The notes under the pieces were generated by a model that had not been told where the DNA came from, ran no database searches, and worked only from the letters and a program-made list of their open reading frames with translations. Source: Apteryx mantelli (lineage: Eukaryota; Chordata; Aves; Apterygiformes; Apterygidae). From it: a stretch of DNA of 64,000 nt. Numbering within the stretch: the stretch's first letter is position 1; each line of letters opens with the position of its first letter. This document shows positions 38,446 through 50,835 of the stretch, one piece after another. The DNA lies in contig NC_089979.1 of assembly GCF_036417845.1 (NCBI RefSeq), forward strand, positions 118,391,415 through 118,455,414, read 5' to 3'. The translations under genes were made by a program, and so were the position numbers.

Positions 38446-40000
38446 ATCAGGAAATCAAAAAATTTCATCCTGAATGGGTGACCTGAAGGTGAGAATTTCT
38501 GCCAGCTATTTAGTTAATATAGTCTTCATGTTGCTTTTGGAGAAGTTGTTTCAGTAATGCCCCAGCAAGAATGGGAAACCTTACAGTACTAGAGCAATGG
38601 ATATCATTGCTTGATATTCTTTGATACTGTTCTAATAGGGAACCTCACAGACATTACTCTTCTGAAATACTGTCTTGTGGGTAGCAAATGGGAATGAAAA
38701 CTTCAAACCTAGAAAATAATATCAAGCAGCTTTTCACCCATCCCTCTGCCCACCAGCTGAATGGTTTATCAATGGAGATTTTTTTCTCCTTTTCAGCTGA
38801 GCACAGGAGTGTTCAGGCCTTGAGGCACTGTGTGGACAACCTTTTAGGATATGAGATATGAGAAAAGTTGAAGGAGCTGCTTAAACCTGCTCTTACCATG
38901 GTTTCCTTTGGGGTTCTTACTTTTTAGCTTCTTCCTGAAGGCTGTATACCCCTTTCCTGTGACACTTCCTGCCATGTCTGCTTTGTGAAGGGGAGGCCAA
39001 AATTACAGGCAGACTCCCTCACTGCCTGGGCAACACAGAGAACTCCATCCAGCCTCTCCAGCTCAGGGCACAGAGGTCTCAAAGATCCCTAAAGAAATCA
39101 TGACATAGGCATCAAAGGAGAGGGAGGAGGCAGCCTCTCTTATTAGCCATGAAGTGAGGGAGTTCATCAAGGACTTGTTACAGAGCTTGTAGCATCTTCT
39201 GTCCCAAAGGAAGATGTTAGATGTGCTGTTGAAACAATTAACTCTCCCCCAAGGAATTGTCATTAGTTTGCACAATAATAAGGTAAACAGTTGTTGATAA
39301 CCGCACAAAGATTGAAAGACATTGCCCTCCTAGGTGCCACGGTAACACAAAGGGTAATAGCTGGGGAGCTCACAGAGCCTGGCATTTCTGGCAGCTCCCT
39401 GGGCTCCTGGGCTACCAGGGTTTTGAAGTCATAGCCTAGAAATGATTGTTTTAGACAGCTGCTGGTAGACTGTGGGTATCTTAAGAAAAAACACTTATGG
39501 GAATGAACATGTGCCCCTAAGTATAAGTGGAGAAATAGTTACCTGAAGAAAGAGCTGAAGAGTGGAAAAATACTAAGTGTGTGCTGAGACCTGTAAGAAC
39601 TGTATGTAAAAGCTTCCTGGGGACTGACTGGCTGGTAAGCTGTGGGCCAAAGAGGTGGTTGGCCTCCAGCAGAGCCCTGACCCACCAGGGGAAGGGCTGG
39701 GTGTTCTGCTGAATGCCCAAAACAGAATGGAGAGAGAAACAAACAGCAGTACTGCACAAACATCCTGTAACTCAGATGGTATCTAAAGCAGATGGCAGTG
39801 GCTGATTTGAGTGACCAGAGGCATCAGAAATGTATAAAATCCGGACAACACTGAAAACCTATGAGGGAACTGTTTTGCTCTAAGCAACTGAGGCACCAGT
39901 ATGATCTCCACTTTGAGCATACAGCTGGGGTTGACTTCTCAGTTACTGTTCCAGCTCAGTAACTATGAATGAATGATTTACACATGAATGGATACCCATG

Positions 40001-40099
40001 CATATATATATACACACACATATATGTGTATATACATATATGCATACATGCATATATAGATATATGTATGTATGTATGCATGTATGTTTACATATACAA
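40001..40099 (+). repeat. Mixed AT / CA / GTAT microsatellite
   Basis: Alternating purine-pyrimidine tract of TA, CA, TG and TATG units (for example TATGTATGTATGTATG). It is able to form cruciform or Z-like structures. Confidence 0.85.
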
Positions 40100-41379
40100 A
40101 CACTGATGGATCAAATACAATGCTATTCTGAAACTTTTGGTCCTGGTCTACTTCTCCCTGCAAGATATCACAACATTTTAATTTTTATAATGCAGATACT
40201 GCATGCAGTACAATTCCACAGTCCTTGCACCTCAGGAACTTTACTATTTTTTCATTAATTCTTTCAGCTTGTGCATTTTCTTCTGTTCTGGACAATTCTA
40301 CAAAACTGACAATTCCTCCATCTCCCTCTTCCCTCTCTCCCCCCCCTCCACAAACCTCATAGTAAACTATCTTTTATTCTAGAACTTGAACTCATTATAA
40401 GTCTGCCTCCATTCTATTCCCACACATACTGAATACTCTTGGGCTTACTTCCTAGAGCAGAGCAGAACAAAACATAAAATACAGTTCCGTTAAACTTTTT
40501 CTTCAGATTCAGATTCAGATTTTCTTCAGATAGGATTTACTATTTTAACAAGTACTAGTATTTGCAATCTGCAGGATACAACATTTTGCAAGAACAGGCT
40601 AGTAGCGGTATGTGTAGAAATAAATGCTCCATCATGTGGACCACAACACATTCTCCAAATTCTAAAGCAAAGGCTGTGAACAAAGGAAAAGGTTCAACTT
40701 CTTTCTAGATCACAGCAGCAAGATCTTCGACGGGAAGTCAGGCTCAGCACTACAGCTCCTACCATTTAGTTGCCTTGCCACCCTGGCGCATTCTTGCGAC
40801 TTTTTTGATAACCAGGCTCTTTTTGTATATGTAAACACTCAGATGCCTAAGAATGGGATCCACAGAAATTAAGGACAATGCCAAAGGACAGTGTGCAGGA
40901 GGACAATACCAGGTATTTCCTTCCACTGGAGATTCACAGCATGTGCCATCTAGATCAGACTTTTCCCTCCTGAAACATGAAAGGTGACAACAATTTTTGG
41001 AGCCCCTTTTTCATCCGCAGACCTGGTCTGCAGTCCTTCTGTAGCTGTTTAGGGGCAGGAATTTGAACCCGTATACAAGCTGGCAAGAGAATGGCCACTC
41101 CCCAGGGCTGCTGAATGCGTCTGCTAAGGAATACCTCTTTTCAGAGATTTCATTGGGTTATTGCGTAACTACTGGAGCAAGGGCTTCCCTATGATGGCTG
41201 AAAACCAGGACATTGTGCAGCCACCCTCCTTCCCCTCTCTCACGGCCAGGCAGCGTTCAGCTGCGGCCACTGGACTGATGGACTGAGTCCGTGCGGCAGT
41301 AAATGCCCATGCGCCCTCCCTCAGTTCTGTTTGGGGTTTTAGAAGACGTCTTTGCCCTCAACAGCTAAGTCGTGACACC

Positions 41380-41770
41380 CAAGAAGAGCATACGGGGCCG
41401 CGGGGTGGGGGTACTGGGTCGCCCTGGCTGCCCGCCGCGTCCAGGGCCCTGAAGCAGCGGGGCGGGCACAGGCGGCACCAGCCCAGGCGGTGGCTGGGCG
41501 CAAGGTGCCGTCGCCCGCTGGCCATTGGGGACGGTTTGCGCCCCGGCTAGGGGAGATACTGGCGCAGGCGCAGAGAGCGCGGCGGGGCAGCATGGGCGCG
41601 GGGTCCGTTGGCGCTGGCCGTTGGTGGTGGCCGTTGGTGGGCGCGGCGCGGCGGGTCCGGCCGGTTCAGCCGCCCCCTGGGAAGCCTCGCCACTGTTTCG
41701 GGGCCGCAGTCCTGCCGCCGTCGCCCTTATGTGTGGCGTGGCATGGTGTGGCGTGACGTGGCATGGTGTG
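41380..41770. promoter_or_regulatory. CpG island in the spacer, gene unassigned
   Basis: A sharp GC- and CpG-rich block in otherwise AT-rich DNA. It contains CCATTGG (41,522), an NRF1-like GCGCAGGCGCA (41,562-41,572) and a TGACGTGG CRE-like site (41,753). An ATG at 41,592 opens a 54-codon frame rich in Arg, Trp and Pro with no acidic residues. Longer frames in other registers (41,525-42,088 plus; 41,365-41,823 minus) match nothing I know. This looks like a broadly used promoter for a transcript I cannot identify, either a small protein or a non-coding RNA. Direction is undecided, though the motif order favours plus. Confidence 0.55.
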
Positions 41771-44700
41771 AGGAGGAACTGCTCACTTATCAGAGCTTGG
41801 GGGGACTTGGCAGCTACTTCCATGCTCTCAGAAGAAGAGCAGCTTCAAAAGACAAAAAGAAGAAGAAGAAGAAAAAGCTTCCAAGCTTTATTTAAGCATT
41901 CAGCTGTGGCAAGGAGAGGGGGCAGGGACGGGACTGGCTACTTAAGACTATTTTCAGGGTTTGAAATCCTCATTCCTATTTCCTATCCGCAAGATACAGT
42001 ATTTCACAAGAAGCTGTTTTTCTCTCTCGGGGCATGTCTTTTCCAAGTTACACAGGTGATACAATTCAGTATACACATTACACTGTAGGATTTAATGGTT
42101 TTCTTCTGACAGAAGAAAAACAGTAGGGGGATTCTGCACTATTGACTTACAGAAAAAAAAAAATCTTCCTTTCACAGCACAGGTTACAAGTTCTTCCACG
42201 AGTAGCTCAAGTAGTCATTTAATTTGCATCATCAGGTTACTGCAGAAAAACAGCAGTCCCTTCAAAACTGCAGAATAACAGGAAATGCAAAACTATTTCC
42301 ATCTCTTCTCACTCACCTACGCTCCCTCCCTGCACAGGTAGTCCTTGTGCCAAGCAGCTTCAGAGTGGCTCACCAGAGTCACCTAGAAAATACCCAGCTG
42401 GTTTGAACTGTCTAGTGACACAATATTATTTGGCAGGAAGTGGAGGCAGTTTCTCCATTTCTTAATAGATGTTTGAAGGTAGGTGTTTGAAGGAGGTGTT
42501 AGAATTGCCCAGTGCTGCCAGATGAGTGGGGTCTGGGACTGGCTGGCTATAATGAGTGTTGACTGCAGGTGCATTGAAAAACGTGTCTTCGATCTGTGGG
42601 TGTCTCCTGACTTGTCAAATGCATACACCCTCAATTTCTACTTTTCCCCCAGCCACCTCTGTTCACTGACACAGATCAGACACAAAAAGTGATCTTGAGA
42701 AACAAAATTTCTTGCATTTGTGCATAAATAAAAACTGTTCTTGTTTTACTTGGTCCATGCCTACCCTTTCCATTTTACCCACAAATTTGGTCAATGCAGC
42801 CCTTGTTCAGCCCCTTGTCTGCACAAGCATTTCAAGATTTGTGTTCAGATGTGAAATGGCCAGCGCATCCAATAGCATGGAATAAGCCCTATTCATGCCA
42901 ATGTGTGGGGGAGGTTTTCCATTCAGAAGAAGCCTTTTTAAGAGAGAGAAATTAATCTACGGCCTACAACTGATTCAAACCATGTACATGAAATGTGAGA
43001 TAATTCTTTCAGAGACATGTGTTTCTGAAGTTTTACAGAAAATCAGACCTCCCTCCCAGGGATCACATTAGGCAGCTGATGACTTGCTCTTTTGAAGCCC
43101 AGCAGTATTCATGATCTGTTCTTAGGCTGTGCTTCCAGAGAGTAGTTATTTTCAGATAGAAACAAATATAAACTGAAAAACTGTTTTATTCCATATTGTC
43201 AAAAAAAGGGGGGGTGGTGGAGGTGAAGCTTAGGCAAAGTCACCAAAATAAGATGTGTATTGATTACACTGAAGGTTGGGCGCAGAAGAGGAGTATATGA
43301 GAAGACAACAAGCTAGGATGTGCTTTTTCTTGATTCCGGGATCTACCGTAATTTTGGGTTACACCCTGAGGCTACAGTGAATGAGAACATTTTGAACTGT
43401 GTAGTATTCATTTGGGTTCCAAACAGTCATTTGGTTCATCCTGTGACAAAATGTACCACAGGACTCAGGAAACTGCTGGTTTCTATTAATGCACTAATGA
43501 TAAAAGGTGTTAAGAGTAATCTCAAGTGAGACAAATGAGCACTGAAAGCATTCAAGCATTGAAAACGTCTCTGTGGTTCTACTGCAGCCTGGCCTTCTCT
43601 GGTCAGGTAGATTGGTAAATTCACTTCACTGCTCCTCCTGTGAGGCATCCTCCCCAGCTGTGAGCACCCATGTCCAGCATAAGTGGGCACATTTGACTTT
43701 AATTAAACTTTACATTTCTGTTCCTGATCAAGGTTCAATGCTCCTAGTCAGTAGCAACCTAGTTAGGAAGATGTTACACTACATGGAGGAACCGGAAGGT
43801 AGCAATCATTGCAGAATCAGCTCTCACCAAAGCTGTTTGTATTTTGCACCTGTGCAGAATAATTACTGTATACTCTCCTTAACTAGGCATAGCCTTGCAA
43901 AGGAAGAAGAACATTTAAGACTCCCTGAGTATCACTGTTGTGATGGGAGCAGGGAGCCTCTGGGCTGTCTCCCCTCTGTTGTTCAGCTTCCCAGAGATGC
44001 CTTGGCCATGGCTTCCTGGGCAGAATCCCTCCCTCTGGCAAACACTTGGCACTTCCAGCTCCCAGCCCAGCCCTTCCAGTTCAGCGAGACTCCTGCAGAT
44101 GCTTGGTGAACTGCTGCCTTGATGTGGCTGTTTGGCTTTATGCGGGTTAATCCATCTGAGTTTGTCATTCTGCAGGGAGTGGAGTGCCTGAGCCTTGCCA
44201 ACCACCCTGAAACTGCGCTTGGCTTTTCCAGCAAGCAAGAGGACTAGAGCAAAATCTGGTCTAAGTGACTGAAGGCAAGCTGAAGACACCAGCCCCTGCT
44301 GTCTGTGGTGTCAGACGCAGAAATATGAAACAATAATGTGCCTGACAGTTCCCCCCACCCCAGCCCTGAGCTGGTCTTGAGAGGTTGTTTGTGTCTTCAG
44401 CCCAGACCCAGGCATCCCACTGCTGCCCACACGCATCTGTGCTGCTCCCTAAGCTGAGACTGAGCTCTTTAAGCAAGCCTGTCCTTAACTCCAGCCTTCC
44501 CTGCATCTCTCAGGGGCAAACAATCTCCTTAACATACTCCCTCATAGCTCTTCCTCACATGGTGATTTTTTTCATCTCCTTCCTCAGAGCTCCCTTATCC
44601 CCAGCTGTGCTAACAATCTGCACAGAGTGCCCACATCTCTCTCTTATCTGATCCAGGCCTGTCACCTACTGCCAAAGTGTCCTTCCCTTGCACACAGGGT

Positions 44701-46917
44701 GCTGGGGAAGAGGTGTGTCATCACTCCAGTCAAGTAAATATAGTGTCATGCAGAAAGGGAACTCTTTCACTGGGTCAGTGGGAACTGAGAACACACGTTA
44801 TCGGCTCTGGAGGGAGACTTGCTGTAGGAAAACCCTTGGGAAAGAGATAATCTTGTTCTGCTCCCCTCCTCCCCCACAACCAGGTGTGCTGAGTTTGTTG
44901 TGCCCAAAATATGACAATTTTTCCAATTGTTTTCATTGCTCTGCTGTATTAATAGCTGCATTCTTCAGTGTATGCTTACAGTGGAAAAATGACAAAGTGA
45001 AAGTACATCTTTGTTATATTTTATAAATTTAGAAATAAAATTAAACATGAGAAAAAGCCATCTTTGTAAAGTCTTTCACTTCTCTAGTGCCTAGTAGACT
45101 CTAAAGGGCATCTTTCCCCTACTGCTGCCTCAGACAAAGCCTTCCAGTGGGAAGGTGGGAGATGCTTTCTGCGGCACAAAGGATTCCTTGCCTGAGGCCC
45201 CTGGCTTCCCCCACTTGCAGTAACCAAACAGGGAGTCCAGAGCTGGAGCTAACCTGAGCTCTTCCTTGCAGCCCAGCTGCTCACAGCTGTTGCAGCTTCC
45301 TGCCTGTGAAGGTGAGACCCACATCTGGCCCCTGCATGGCCAGCAGGGCCTCCCCCATTTGACTGAGAGAGGGCAGGAACATCCCTGCAGATCTCAGAGC
45401 TACTTTCCCTTATGAAAGGGATGGGGAGGGGGCAGGACAAGCCTAGGAGCAGCCTGCTGCCACACCAGTGTGCGTGTGGAGACTGAGAGCACAGGAGAGC
45501 AGGAGGCATCTTCCTGCATTTGCACAGTTGGCAGAGCCCCGAGCTGAGGGGCCAGGAGGGTAATGCCAAATTGTAGAGTTGTCCCAGGAGCTGGAAGCAA
45601 GAAAAGCACCCAGCTGTTGAGGCTGGACCATTCTGCACAGAACTTACGCATGTTCACCTGCTTGGATAAAAGCTACCCATCACAATTTTTATATTGCTTC
45701 TGCTCACATCTGCTCTTCAGCTTTGTAGCCTGATCTTGTTTTTTTTCTTTTTCCTGAGGTGGTACAGGTTAAAAAGAATTCAGAATGGTGTTGGCACATT
45801 AAATATTCAGATAGTCTCTTGTTCTGGCTCAAGTGTGATGTCTTAAAACATGGAATACAAAGTCATAGTTACATTCAAGGTTAAACTGCTAAAATGTGTA
45901 TTTGTTTTCTTTTGATTGACTGGTAGTATTTGTAAAATACAGAGTAGAAAGGAGCGGAATAAGTAAAAGCTGTGTTCCTAGAGAAAACATGCACATGCAC
46001 AGTGTGACTCCCCTTACAGGTTCATGTGTAAGAGGCTGACCATGCCCGTGGTCTTTGGTCTCCTCTGTATTCTCCTGCATAGTATATCTATCATGTTTTC
46101 CAAATTAGAGGAACCCAGTTACTCTCTTAGGGGAGCATCAGGGAAAGAGCATGGCATTCAGTACTTTCAGAGTATTCAGATCAAATTAATTCTAGAGGGT
46201 TGCTGTGAGATGACCATGCACTGCCGATCATTTTGGTGTGTTTTCTGTGCTATATCAGTTTGAATAAATCAGCCGCATTATCCTTGCTTGAGGAGATACT
46301 TGCTTCCTAGAGACAGGCAGCCAAATGGCAGGAACTTTTTCCTGAAATAGATTATTATGTTCCATTCAAAAACATGTAAAATGACAGGGAAAATTATTCA
46401 TTACACTCACCTGGGTATCACAAGAATCTTTTGATCCATTACATCTCTGTAACTCAGAATACAGAGAAGCTTTCGGAAGTAAAAAACAAAATAAAGTAGT
46501 GCTGCTGTATGTGCTACTTTATCAATGTCCAGCTCTCTTAAAGGATGATAGTATCTATTAGAAAGATGGAGTCCTAATGACACCCACTATGCTCTACAAT
46601 TTATTCTACTTTGACCTCTCAGATGGAAAGGTCTTGAAGAGCTTCACTCATTCAGTGTTACAGTGGCATTAGGGGAGTTTGTATTATACAAATGTCACTC
46701 ACTGCAAACCTGTGCAGCAGGTGTGGAATGGAAAGTACATGTTTAAGGATACACACCAGCAAAAAGTTGGATATATGAAGACATACTTGCTTACATGGTT
46801 GCTAAATCCCACAGCAAATAGTGTGAAATAAGATACAGTGTGTTGTTCCACATCTTTCACCTGTGAGCTACAGGATTGTCAACTGAGCACTGCTAATAAC
46901 AGTCTCAACCTCCCCTT
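41771..46917. other. Right half of spacer, no gene identified
   Basis: Follows the CpG island. It includes an AGA-rich stretch near 41,856 and short chance frames. A TTTATT near 46,600 (AATAAA on the minus strand) is a possible polyadenylation signal for the right receptor copy. No recognised exon was found. Confidence 0.35.
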
Positions 46918-48204
46918 TCAAACTACTCCATGTGTAGCTTGCTCTGGCATGATACTGAAACATCTTTCCCAAGGCAAGGTGAAGGTTTTATAAGCTGAAT
47001 CATTGGCAGAATTACTTGTTTTCAAGTCATTTAGCTCTTCACCTATTCGGTCCTCTGCATACAGTCTGGAAGGGAGCATGGGAGTTTTTAACTCCTTGCT
47101 CTGTAAGACAGTATCAATGAAGGAAGACTGTGAGGATGCTGGGTGCAGAGAGGAACGCTTGTCAAAGCTGTGCCCACTGAAAGTCCTGTAGTCTTTGCAG
47201 ATCAGTAGGAACCGTGCATGTTTTCCGAAAGCCTCACAGACATACTTCTTGAACTTCTCACCCACAAAAGCATAGATGACTGGGTTGAGGCAGCAGTGGA
47301 TGAAGGAGAACGCCTCGGCCAGCTCTACAGCTAGAGCTAGCCTTTGGCTTGCGTGACAGTCATCTATGATATACATATTCTTCAGAGAGTCCAGGAAAAG
47401 CACAATGTTGATGGGGGTCCAGAAAAGGAAGAACACAGTGACAACAATGAACACGAGCTTCGTTGCTTTGTATTTGTTCTGAGTTTGGCACTTCTGCAGG
47501 TTTTTCAAGATGCTGTAGTAGCAGAAAATGAGGATGCCAAGGGGGATCAGCCAGCCCAAGACACTGACTTCGAAATTAGAAAAGATCTTCCAGCCATTGT
47601 TACTGTCGGGATAATGCGGGATGCATATAGTTCTGTTGTTATCATCCTCTTCCTGGAAAAAAAGGAAGGCTGGTGCTGATGCTAAAACGGCTACCGCCCA
47701 AAGGACCAGGCTTGTAAGTATCCCATGTGCGGTGGTCCGAACCTGCAGAGCGTACACAGATCGGACAATGGCCAAGTACCTGTCGATGCTCATGATGGTT
47801 ATGAAGAATGCGCTGCTGTAGAAACCAATGAAGTAAGCAGAACTGATTATTTTACACATTGCATTTCCAAAAGTCCACTGGCCCACTATGGAGTACTGAA
47901 CCAAGAAGGGGAGGGAGAAGACAAAGAGGAGATCTGAGATGGCGAGGTTCAGCAGATACACATCAGTCATGGTATTGATTTTCTTGAAGACTATTAAGAC
48001 CCAAACAACCAAAGCATTTCCCATGAGACCTGTCACAAACAATATGCTGTACAGCACTGGAAAAAATGTAGATACAAATGATGAAATATTTTCAAGACCA
48101 CAGCTGATGTCCATGTCAGGGTAGAGGAAACCGCCATCATAAGGTGCAGAGGAATTAAATGTTGGTGATGGGTAATCTACCTGTTTAAGGACAAATAATT
48201 TCAT
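46918..48204 (-). CDS. CCR8L: CCR8-type CC chemokine receptor, right copy with extended tail
   Basis: Residues 1-367 are identical to the left copy, with the same seven-helix layout, DRYLAIV, NPVIYAF and disulfide cysteines. At the position of the left TAG stop this copy has CAG (47,101-47,103), and the frame continues 61 residues to a TGA, giving 428 residues. The added tail has several Ser/Thr residues, acidic patches and one cysteine, and ends THGVV. It loses the terminal TVL of the left copy. Human CCR8 (355 residues) ends near the left copy's stop, so the extension is probably derived. A 61-codon frame stays open by chance about 5 percent of the time, so the tail may be translated but is not proven. 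As on the left, the eight-residue start overlaps an acceptor, and the true N-terminus may come from the exon at 50,782-50,835. The name is tentative. Confidence 0.85.
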   Translation of the reverse strand: MKLFVLKQVDYPSPTFNSSAPYDGGFLYPDMDISCGLENISSFVSTFFPVLYSILFVTGLMGNALVVWVLIVFKKINTMTDVYLLNLAISDLLFVFSLPFLVQYSIVGQWTFGNAMCKIISSAYFIGFYSSAFFITIMSIDRYLAIVRSVYALQVRTTAHGILTSLVLWAVAVLASAPAFLFFQEEDDNNRTICIPHYPDSNNGWKIFSNFEVSVLGWLIPLGILIFCYYSILKNLQKCQTQNKYKATKLVFIVVTVFFLFWTPINIVLFLDSLKNMYIIDDCHASQRLALAVELAEAFSFIHCCLNPVIYAFVGEKFKKYVCEAFGKHARFLLICKDYRTFSGHSFDKRSSLHPASSQSSFIDTVLQSKELKTPMLPSRLYAEDRIGEELNDLKTSNSANDSAYKTFTLPWERCFSIMPEQATHGVV

Positions 48205-50781
48205 GAGACACGTATCACAACTTAAATTCTTAGTAGATATATTAGGTACAATTCAGCTCATACCAAAGCACTTGAGGAGACATGGAGTTCCTCTTCTGTG
48301 AGTTGTTTCATGTTGTAGCTAAAGACTAGCTAAACACTCTTCTCACATTCCTGCTTCCCCAATGAAAATAATGATGCAGGAAATCTCTGAAAAAGAAAGT
48401 CTTTCTTTCCTGCACATTGTCTGCAGATGCAAGAAGCTGGGGTCTACTTGCTATATATAGGACTGAGAAATGCACTGTGCTTGATCTGCCTGGAAGTCTG
48501 TATGGAGTCAGAGTCTATTCTTAGCACACATTTGGGGTTTCGCCTTGTCCAGGCCGGTAGAGTGCAAACAAGGAGTGAATATCACCGGCCAGTCCTCCCT
48601 GCCAGGATAAGGCTGTTGCAGAGGAGGGGATAGGGAAGATCAAGGAAAACTCAGCTGCTGTGGGAAAGCAGAGGTTACCAGTAACCCACCAGCCTGCTCT
48701 CTGTAGGGTTGCCAGCACTGTGCCTGCAGTCCCAGTGGAGGTTGTTAGGAAGTGGGGCTGGAGCCAAGGAGCATCATCAAACCAGTACCAAGATGGACAC
48801 AGTCAGTGTGCTGAGAGCTCCCTGCCAAAGGTTTTGTGGTTGTATTCCACGTTATTCTTCAGAAAGGAGAAAGGGAGCAGTGTTCAGGGAGGAATACACA
48901 CATGAACTCTGACCTCCAGAAAAGCTCTACTTTTAGTTACTGAGTGCCAGAAATAGCCCACAGTGTGACAAGTCACTTTTTCAGAGGCTCCTAGCATTGT
49001 TAAAATAGGTTTTCAGTTGTAAAGGTACCAGCAGCTACAGTTCACAAGTGGGTTGTGCACATCACAAGTGCATTTGCAGCATTTGCAGCTGTAGTCCAAG
49101 TGATGATTTCCTAAAGAGCAAAACTGCTCGATTGCTTCTGCCCCTTCTCCCCAGCAAAAGCCTTGTCCTCTCTCTGCAACTGCCCAAACAACCAGCTATT
49201 TGCAGCGGCTGATTCCCACCAGGCCTTTATTCAGGTAACAGGGATGGCTGGATTTCTGAGTTTCTGAAGCAAAGATCAGGCATGCCCATCTGTGTAAAAA
49301 GTGATTTTGTTTTTCTGTTTTTCTGCAATAAAGACCTCAGCTCAGCATCCAGCCAGTTGCAAGGGGCGAGCATGTGCCTGACTCTGCAGTCAGGCTGGGC
49401 TGATTTCAGAGCCTAACACTGAGAGAGCAGAGTCCCAGGTATCAGCCTGTGCATTTCAGCAGTGTCTCTGCTCTGGTTGTCCTTGGAGGCAGCCACTGAG
49501 AAGTGCTGGCTGCAGCCCTCAGTTTCTCACCAGCACCAGACCACGAAGGAGCCTGCAAGAGCTCTGCTGCTGTTTAAGATGCTTCAGCACCCTGTGGGCT
49601 TAGGGGGCACTGGGGGCACCTGTAGCTCTTGGGCATTCTCGTGCCCCCCATTCCTTTCCAGGGACAGGCACAAGGGAAGGACTCTGTTGAGGAAGGAGAC
49701 TGGAGAGCCTCCTGTGCCGTCTCCCCGTACACTGCAAGAGGTGCCTTCATAAGATGCCTCTGGGTTGCCCCTGGCCATTTTACCCTGGGCTGCAGGAAGG
49801 CAGCTCCTGCTGGCCCGGGTGGCCACAGCAGAGCTCCTGCTAGCAGGAGCAGTGTCCTGCTCGTGTCAGTAAGAGACAGAGGCTGAACCAGGACTAAGAA
49901 GAGGGCTTAAAGGCTGTGCTGTCCTCTGGTGTGGCAGCCTTTTCCCTCTGAAAGTATGACAGTTCAGAGGACAGGGGTTGAAGCCCTGCATGAAGCAAGA
50001 GCCTGATCTTCAGACACACTGATGTGTTGGCAGCTGCCTGCAGTCAGGAGCCTCCAAAGTCAGGTCTGCACAGGTGCTGCAGTTTTGCTTCCCTGGGAAA
50101 TGAGACTGGTGTAATTGGGGGCCCCTTCTCAAGTGGTGACTAGAGAGTGTCTGAATCACCAGGTGTAAAAGAGCTTGGTTGCCAGGATCAGCTGAACTGA
50201 ATACATTTATATCTTCAAAATAGACAGCTTTTCCAGAGAGCCCAGAAGTGAATAAACAGTAAAGAAGAACCAAATGCCAGGGGGGCAGAAGCACATAAAC
50301 CGGACCCTGTCAGTATCAGCAGTTCTAATCTTAATTCAGCCCTGGCACCTGTCAAAATCCACCCAGCAGTAGGTACACCCTGCTTCCCTACTTCCTGGCC
50401 CTTCTTAGTAACTAAACAGCGACAATGTCAACCTAAAGTCAACCCATGATGACAAACAGTGCTAAACAACATTAGTGACACCGTATTCATCCACTGTTCA
50501 GGACACTGTCTCCATTAGATATCTCCAGTATCTTTTTTTTTTAACTACCCAGTATTTTCTCTACTATAATGGGTGTCTTTGACACACAGTTTTATCAGTG
50601 AAAGATATTTTCACACACTATTTCTTTCCAGAGAACAATGATCACATTGATTTCTTTTAAACCCTAGCTGCCACTAGCAGGACTAGATATCACAGCAGAA
50701 CTAGATATCACAGCAGAGAAGGAACACTAGATGTGCCCCTACTCAGCTAGCAGGGTAGCAGCCTAGCTGGGTATGACTCAC
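48181..50781 (-). other. Likely intron 1 of the right CCR8-type gene
   Basis: Mirror of the left intron, with the same donor, acceptor and TATATATAG box (48,451-48,459). Short frames here are copies of those in the left arm. Confidence 0.4.
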
Positions 50782-50835
50782 CTCCAAGTTCTCCAGGCTT
50801 TCTCCAGCCAGCAGGTATGTCAGGTTCTCATCCAT
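50782..50835 (-). CDS. Candidate first coding exon of right CCR8-type receptor
   Basis: Mirror copy of the 18-codon exon at 34,711-34,764, identical in sequence, with the same GTGAGT donor. Joined to the main exon it would give a 438-residue right receptor including the extended tail. Confidence 0.48.

Larger units (their letters stand above)
38443..47103. other. Unique spacer between the inverted arms
   Basis: These 8,661 bases lie between the arms. Both receptor genes run into it, so their 3' untranslated regions lie at its two ends. The ends are weakly related: 38,479-38,557 aligns with the reverse complement of 46,951-47,029 at 55 of 79 positions by my hand alignment, with a 38-base length difference nearer the stop. 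The middle is unrelated. It contains an AT/GTAT microsatellite near 40,001, a CpG island near 41.4-41.8 kb, and otherwise no recognised gene. A possible polyadenylation signal for the left gene is AATAAA at 40,619. Confidence 0.85.
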
